Part shown: positions 60,418-64,000 of the stretch, one piece after another
How the letters are laid out: each line of letters begins with the position of its first letter
Position numbering within the stretch: position 1 is the stretch's first letter
Source: CAZRAL01 sp964598005
GTDB taxonomy: Bacteria; Pseudomonadota; Gammaproteobacteria; Burkholderiales; Usitatibacteraceae
Direction of reading: 5' to 3'
DNA: 64,000 nucleotides
NCBI GenBank assembly: GCA_964598005.1
Contig: CAZRAL010000001.1
Coordinates: 1 to 64,000, forward strand
Notes under the pieces: generated by a model
Databases searched by the model: none
What the model was told of the DNA's origin: nothing
Seen by the model: only the letters and a program-made list of their open reading frames with translations
Program-made: the position numbers and the translations under genes

Positions 60418-60735
60418 TTACTTTTTGGCTGAATCAAGCAATGGTTGTAACTCGCCCGATTGATACATTTCGCGCAGAATGTCTGCGCCGCCGACGAATT
60501 CGCCGTTCACATACAACTGCGGGATGGTGGGCCAGTTGGCGTAATCCTTGATGCCCTGACGGATTTCCGGGTCCTGCAATACATCGACGCTGAAGGGTTT
60601 ATCAATGCCGCAGGCTTTCAGTATTTGCACGGCCGAGGCGGAGAATCCGCACAGGGGTGCCTGTGGCGAGCCCTTCATGTAAAGCACAACCGGGTGAGAG
60701 GTGACTTGCTCGCGAATTTTGTCCAGTACGTCCAT
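60418..60735 (-). CDS. grxD: Monothiol glutaredoxin Grx4
   Basis: 105 residues. CGFS-type glutaredoxin with active Cys29 in 'PLCGFS', plus 'WPTIPQLYVNGEFVGGADIL' for glutathione binding. Such proteins bind and deliver 2Fe-2S clusters, often with BolA. It follows prmC by 82 bp on the same strand, in the hemA-prfA-prmC-grxD order seen in many betaproteobacteria. Confidence 0.96.
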   Translation of the reverse strand: MDVLDKIREQVTSHPVVLYMKGSPQAPLCGFSASAVQILKACGIDKPFSVDVLQDPEIRQGIKDYANWPTIPQLYVNGEFVGGADILREMYQSGELQPLLDSAKK

Positions 60736-60817
60736 AACGGGGCTCCAAAAGTAAAAGGTCTAAGAGGTATGTTTTGTATTTTCACTTGCAGCAGAATTGC
60801 AACAAGCATAAAAAGAA

Positions 60818-61699
60818 TTATAGCCATCTTCCTCCCGCCACACGTGGAATCGCCGCGAGATCGTGCAAACTGATGAGCGATTGAAAACCACGCGCAATCA
60901 ACAGGTCGCGACAGGTCGCGGCCTGACCGTAACCATGCTCGAACAACAGCCAGCCCCCCGGACTCAAATAATGCGGCGCCTGTTCGATCAAATGAGCGAT
61001 GCAGGCTAGTCCTGCTGCGCCGGGTGTTTGATCGGTCAACGCCAGCGCAGGCTCGAAGCGCAGATCACCCTGCTTAAGATGCACATCGTTGTGCGCCACG
61101 TACGGCGGATTGGATACGATCAGATCGAAAGCCTGGCTGGAAAAAGCGGTAAACCAGTCACTCTCTAAAAAATGAATATTGGCATCCCATTTTTTTGCAT
61201 TTTCGCGTGCGACATTCAGCGCACCGGGCGATATATCGCAAGCGGTAACCTCGCAGGCCGGGTGCTCCAGCTTCAGCGTGATGGCGATAATGCCGCTACC
61301 GGTGCCGAGGTCGAGCACACGTTGTGCGCGATGATCCGATTTTGAAGGTCCGCTACCAGCGTGGCTTTCAGGCCATTTTTCATTGTTAAGGCGCGCCAAT
61401 GCTTGTTCTAGCAAAATTTCTGTTTCTGGCCGTGGGATCAGCACGTGTTCGTTCACCCCGAATTCGCGCCCGTAAAACTCGCGCGTCTCGATCAGATAGG
61501 CTATGGGCTCGCCAGCCGCTCGGCGCGCAAACAAACTTTGCGCAAGCGTCACCTGCGCGGCGTCGAGCATGTATTCAGGATGCGCGATGACCGAGGCACG
61601 CGACATTTTCAAAACGTGGGCGATGAGCATTTCCGCTTCACGTTTATTCAGGCCAGACTGTTGAGCTTGCTTGGTGAGGGAAGAAATAGTGTGCGTCAC
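60818..61699 (-). CDS. prmC: Peptide chain release factor N5-glutamine methyltransferase
   Basis: 293 residues. Methylates the GGQ glutamine of release factors. SAM motif 'VLDLGTGSGIIAITL' and the catalytic NPPY in 'FDLIVSNPPYVAHND' are intact. GTG 61699 gives the normal N-terminus (MTHTISSLTKQAQQSGLNKR). The frame is open back to TTG 61747, which overlaps the prfA stop, but the extra 16 residues look non-coding. The substrate, RF1, is encoded just upstream. Confidence 0.94.
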   Translation of the reverse strand: MTHTISSLTKQAQQSGLNKREAEMLIAHVLKMSRASVIAHPEYMLDAAQVTLAQSLFARRAAGEPIAYLIETREFYGREFGVNEHVLIPRPETEILLEQALARLNNEKWPESHAGSGPSKSDHRAQRVLDLGTGSGIIAITLKLEHPACEVTACDISPGALNVARENAKKWDANIHFLESDWFTAFSSQAFDLIVSNPPYVAHNDVHLKQGDLRFEPALALTDQTPGAAGLACIAHLIEQAPHYLSPGGWLLFEHGYGQAATCRDLLIARGFQSLISLHDLAAIPRVAGGRWL

Positions 61700-61743
61700 A
61701 ACCTGGAAATTATTTATTCTGAGCTGCGAAGCGAGGTAGCTCT

Positions 61744-62823
61744 TCAAGCAGGCTCGCTCAGCGCCGCCAGTTGTTCGGCTTGATGCTCGGCCATCAGCGC
61801 ATCGGTCAACTCGTATAAATCGCCGTCCATAATGAAATCGATTTTGTACAGCGTGAGGTTGATGCGGTGATCGGTCACCCGGCCTTGTGGAAAATTGTAG
61901 GTGCGAATGCGCTCGGAACGGTCGCCCGAGCCAATCAATGACTTGCGCTCGGCGGCCTCCTTGGCCTGCTGCTCGCGCACCTGTTTATCCTTGATGCGCG
62001 CCGCCAGCACACGCCAGGCTTGTTCGCGGTTTTTGTGCTGCGAGCGGCCATCCTGACATTCGACCACGATGCCGGTCGGGATATGGGTCAAGCGCACTGC
62101 CGAATCAGTCTTGTTGATGTGCTGGCCGCCTGCGCCCGAGGCACGGAAGGTATCCATGCGCACGTCGGCGGGGTTAATGGCAATACTGGCATCGTCAGCC
62201 TCGGCCATGATCGCCACAGTAGCAGCAGAGGTATGGATGCGCCCCTGCGTTTCGGTCTCCGGCACACGCTGCACACGGTGGCCGCCCGATTCAAATTTCA
62301 GTCGCGAATAGGCGCCCTGACCGACAATGCGCGCAATAATCTCTTTATAGCCGCCCACCTCGCCCGGTGATTCGGAAACAATCTCGACCTGCCAGCCGTT
62401 GCGCTCGGCGAAGCGGGTATACATGCGAAACAGATCGCCCGCGAACAGGGCGGACTCATCACCACCAGTACCGCCACGGATTTCCAGGAAAATATTTTTA
62501 TCGTCGTTGGGGTCCTTGGGCAGCAGCTGTTTTTGCAAATCGATTTCGAATTGCGCCAGCCGTGCCTTGCCCGCCTTGATTTCCTCTTCAGCAAACTCAC
62601 GCATTTCCACATCCCTGAGCATTTCCTGCGCGGCGGCGATATCGCTTTCGGTTTTGCGGTAATCGTTGAAGAGGGCGACAACGGGGGAAATTTCCGCGTG
62701 CTCGCGGGTGAGTTTGCGGTAACTGTCCAGATCGTCAACGACCCCCGGGTCGCCCAGCAAACGATCCAGCTCGTCGAGGCGCTCGGCCAGCGACGCCAGC
62801 TTTTTAGCAATGGATTCTTTCAT
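61744..62823 (-). CDS. prfA: Peptide chain release factor 1
   Basis: 359 residues. Recognises UAA and UAG. GGQ is in 'RASGAGGQHINKTDSAVRLT' (about residue 230), and the anticodon-like tripeptide region is 'ECQDGRSQHKNREQA'. It overlaps hemA by ATGA and precedes prmC. Confidence 0.97.
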   Translation of the reverse strand: MKESIAKKLASLAERLDELDRLLGDPGVVDDLDSYRKLTREHAEISPVVALFNDYRKTESDIAAAQEMLRDVEMREFAEEEIKAGKARLAQFEIDLQKQLLPKDPNDDKNIFLEIRGGTGGDESALFAGDLFRMYTRFAERNGWQVEIVSESPGEVGGYKEIIARIVGQGAYSRLKFESGGHRVQRVPETETQGRIHTSAATVAIMAEADDASIAINPADVRMDTFRASGAGGQHINKTDSAVRLTHIPTGIVVECQDGRSQHKNREQAWRVLAARIKDKQVREQQAKEAAERKSLIGSGDRSERIRTYNFPQGRVTDHRINLTLYKIDFIMDGDLYELTDALMAEHQAEQLAALSEPA

Positions 62824-64000
62824 TGATCGGTGTCGCTATCGGGGTAAAGCCGGGCCAGCGTTTTCGCCAGCTCGTCGCGTTCGGAATCTTCCGCGCGGTT
62901 GAGCGCCTGCAGGGGATGGTGCAGAAATTTATTGGTCAGCCCCTGGCTCAGGCTTTCCAGTACCTTTTGCGGGTCTTCGCCTTTGGCCAACAGTTTTTGC
63001 GCACGCACCAACTCGGTCTGCCGGTATTGCTCGGCTTTGCCACGCAGTTGCTGGATAACCGGCACGGAAGCACGCGCATTCAGCCGCGCCATAAATTCGG
63101 CCACGCGGCGGTCGATGATCGTATCAGCCTCGCGCACCGCCGCTTCGCGTTTCTCCGCGTTCTGCTGGATGATCGTGCCCAGCGTATCGAGGGTGTAGAG
63201 AAACACATCGTCGAGGTCGCTGACTTCGGGCTCAATATCGCGCGGCACCGCCAGATCGACCATGAACATTGGCCGGTGTTTGCGCAGCTTGAGCGCGCGC
63301 TCGATCATGCCTTTGCCGATGATGGGCAGGGTACTCGCGGTCGAGGTGATCAGTGCATCAAATTCATGAATGCGCTCGGGTACTTCCTTGAGTGTAATGG
63401 CCTGAGCCTGGGCGCCGAAGCGCTCGGCCAGCGCCTGGCCGCGCTCCAGCGTGCGGTTGGCGATAACAATCCGCCTCGGGTGCTGAGCAGCGAAATGGGT
63501 GGCGGCCAGCTCGATCATGTCGCCCACGCCGATCAGCAGCAGCGTGGTGTCGCGCAAATCGCCAAACAATTGCTGCGCCAGCTTGAGTGCGGCGGCGGCC
63601 ATGCTCACCGAGGCCGCGCCGATGGCGGTTTCCGAGCGCACCTGCTTGGCGACAGCAAAGGTTTGCTGAAACAACTGGTTCAGCAAACTGCCCAGCGTGC
63701 CCGACTCACCGGCCATTTTTACCGCCAGCTTGACCTGGCCGAGAATCTGCGGCTCGCCCAGCACCATGGAATCCAGCCCGCACGCCACTCGAAACGCGTG
63801 GCGCGTCACGGCGCTATCCTGCAACAGGTAAAGATGTGAAGCAATATCGACGGGTTTGTTTGCCGTTGAAACCTGCCGCAGCCAATCGGTTGCCCGGCTC
63901 ATCACCGCAGCATCGGCTCCGGCCAGATAGATTTCCGAACGATTGCAGGTCGATACCAGCACCACTTCCTGCGCGCCCGAGGTAGCTTGCAATGCCGACA
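62820..64000 (-). CDS. hemA: Glutamyl-tRNA reductase (5' end beyond the window)
   Basis: About 393 residues are visible; the N-terminal ~25-30 codons lie past the right edge. Converts glutamyl-tRNA to glutamate-1-semialdehyde with NADPH, the first step of C5 tetrapyrrole synthesis. The catalytic cysteine is in 'LVSTCNRSEIYL', next to the edge. 'GLDSMVLGEPQILGQVK', 'LIGVGDMIELAATHF' (NADPH) and 'MFMVDLAVPRDIEPEV' follow, then a dimerisation helix. Confidence 0.95.
   Translation of the reverse strand, partial: SALQATSGAQEVVLVSTCNRSEIYLAGADAAVMSRATDWLRQVSTANKPVDIASHLYLLQDSAVTRHAFRVACGLDSMVLGEPQILGQVKLAVKMAGESGTLGSLLNQLFQQTFAVAKQVRSETAIGAASVSMAAAALKLAQQLFGDLRDTTLLLIGVGDMIELAATHFAAQHPRRIVIANRTLERGQALAERFGAQAQAITLKEVPERIHEFDALITSTASTLPIIGKGMIERALKLRKHRPMFMVDLAVPRDIEPEVSDLDDVFLYTLDTLGTIIQQNAEKREAAVREADTIIDRRVAEFMARLNARASVPVIQQLRGKAEQYRQTELVRAQKLLAKGEDPQKVLESLSQGLTNKFLHHPLQALNRAEDSERDELAKTLARLYPDSDTDQ

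Noticed and set aside
61700..61747. TTG start for PrmC overlapping the prfA stop
   Set aside because: The extra 16 residues do not resemble PrmC N-termini; the GTG at 61699 starts the conserved part.
62823..63839. 338-codon plus-strand open frame opposite hemA
   Set aside because: It is antisense to a clear hemA gene, matches no family, and such mirror frames are common in G+C-rich genes.

Overview
The window reads as a chromosomal segment of a betaproteobacterium. I infer this from the protein sequences and from conserved gene orders: mraZ-rsmH-ftsL-ftsI-murEF-mraY-murD-ftsW-murGCB-ddl-ftsQAZ, hemA-prfA-prmC-grxD, and a HutF/HutG-type hut operon. The genus cannot be fixed by eye. Most of the content is housekeeping, tightly packed and co-directional, with many ATGA-type stop/start overlaps. 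Gene-poor gaps hold small repeats and decayed genes.

Layout. 0.1-1.6 kb (minus): a five-Asp-box beta-propeller gene followed by a MoaD/ThiS-like gene. 1.7-8.8 kb (plus): glycerol kinase, an RND efflux adaptor and pump, a beta-carbonic anhydrase and a GrpB-family protein. 9.0-11.3 kb (plus): a patatin/Omp85 autotransporter-like phospholipase. 11.4-18.8 kb (minus): Dps with an OxyR-type site, a GspE/PilB-type ATPase, and hutH-hutF-hutI-hutG; no urocanase gene is present. 19-20.2 kb: a TPR-glycosyltransferase. 20.6-38.9 kb (minus): the full division and cell-wall cluster from mraZ to ftsZ. It starts at a strong promoter that overlaps four MraZ boxes and ends at a 12-bp-stem terminator.

39.2-42.5 kb: remnant of a tctA transporter gene, a 2,4-dienoyl-CoA reductase, a gene-less 0.8 kb with interleaved inverted repeats, a 3' half of tRNA-Ala(GGC), and intact tRNA-Glu. 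42.6-48.5 kb (plus): HrpA helicase, an aminotransferase and a secreted SRPBCC protein. 48.5-56.7 kb: MOSC protein, an SPFH/zinc-ribbon pair around an acetyltransferase, LysE-type exporter, PlsY, FolB, an orphan protein, XerD and Ogt. 57-60.1 kb (minus): modA-(unknown exported protein)-modB-modC for molybdate. 60.4-64 kb (minus): grxD, prmC, prfA and hemA; hemA runs off the right edge.

The most notable signals are small-scale. A ~284-bp inverted-repeat element sits in frame at the 3' end of ftsQ and adds about 100 residues to a divisome protein. A 96-bp element with near-perfect 13-14 bp inverted ends occurs twice, each time between same-strand genes. A hairpin repeat lies in frame inside hrpA and again upstream of modA. 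A 161-bp repeat occurs twice, once splitting mraY from murD. hutF carries a G10 tract next to three 8-bp repeats. The mraZ promoter keeps its -35 hexamer in the loop of a terminator hairpin. I found no prophage, CRISPR array or complete insertion sequence.
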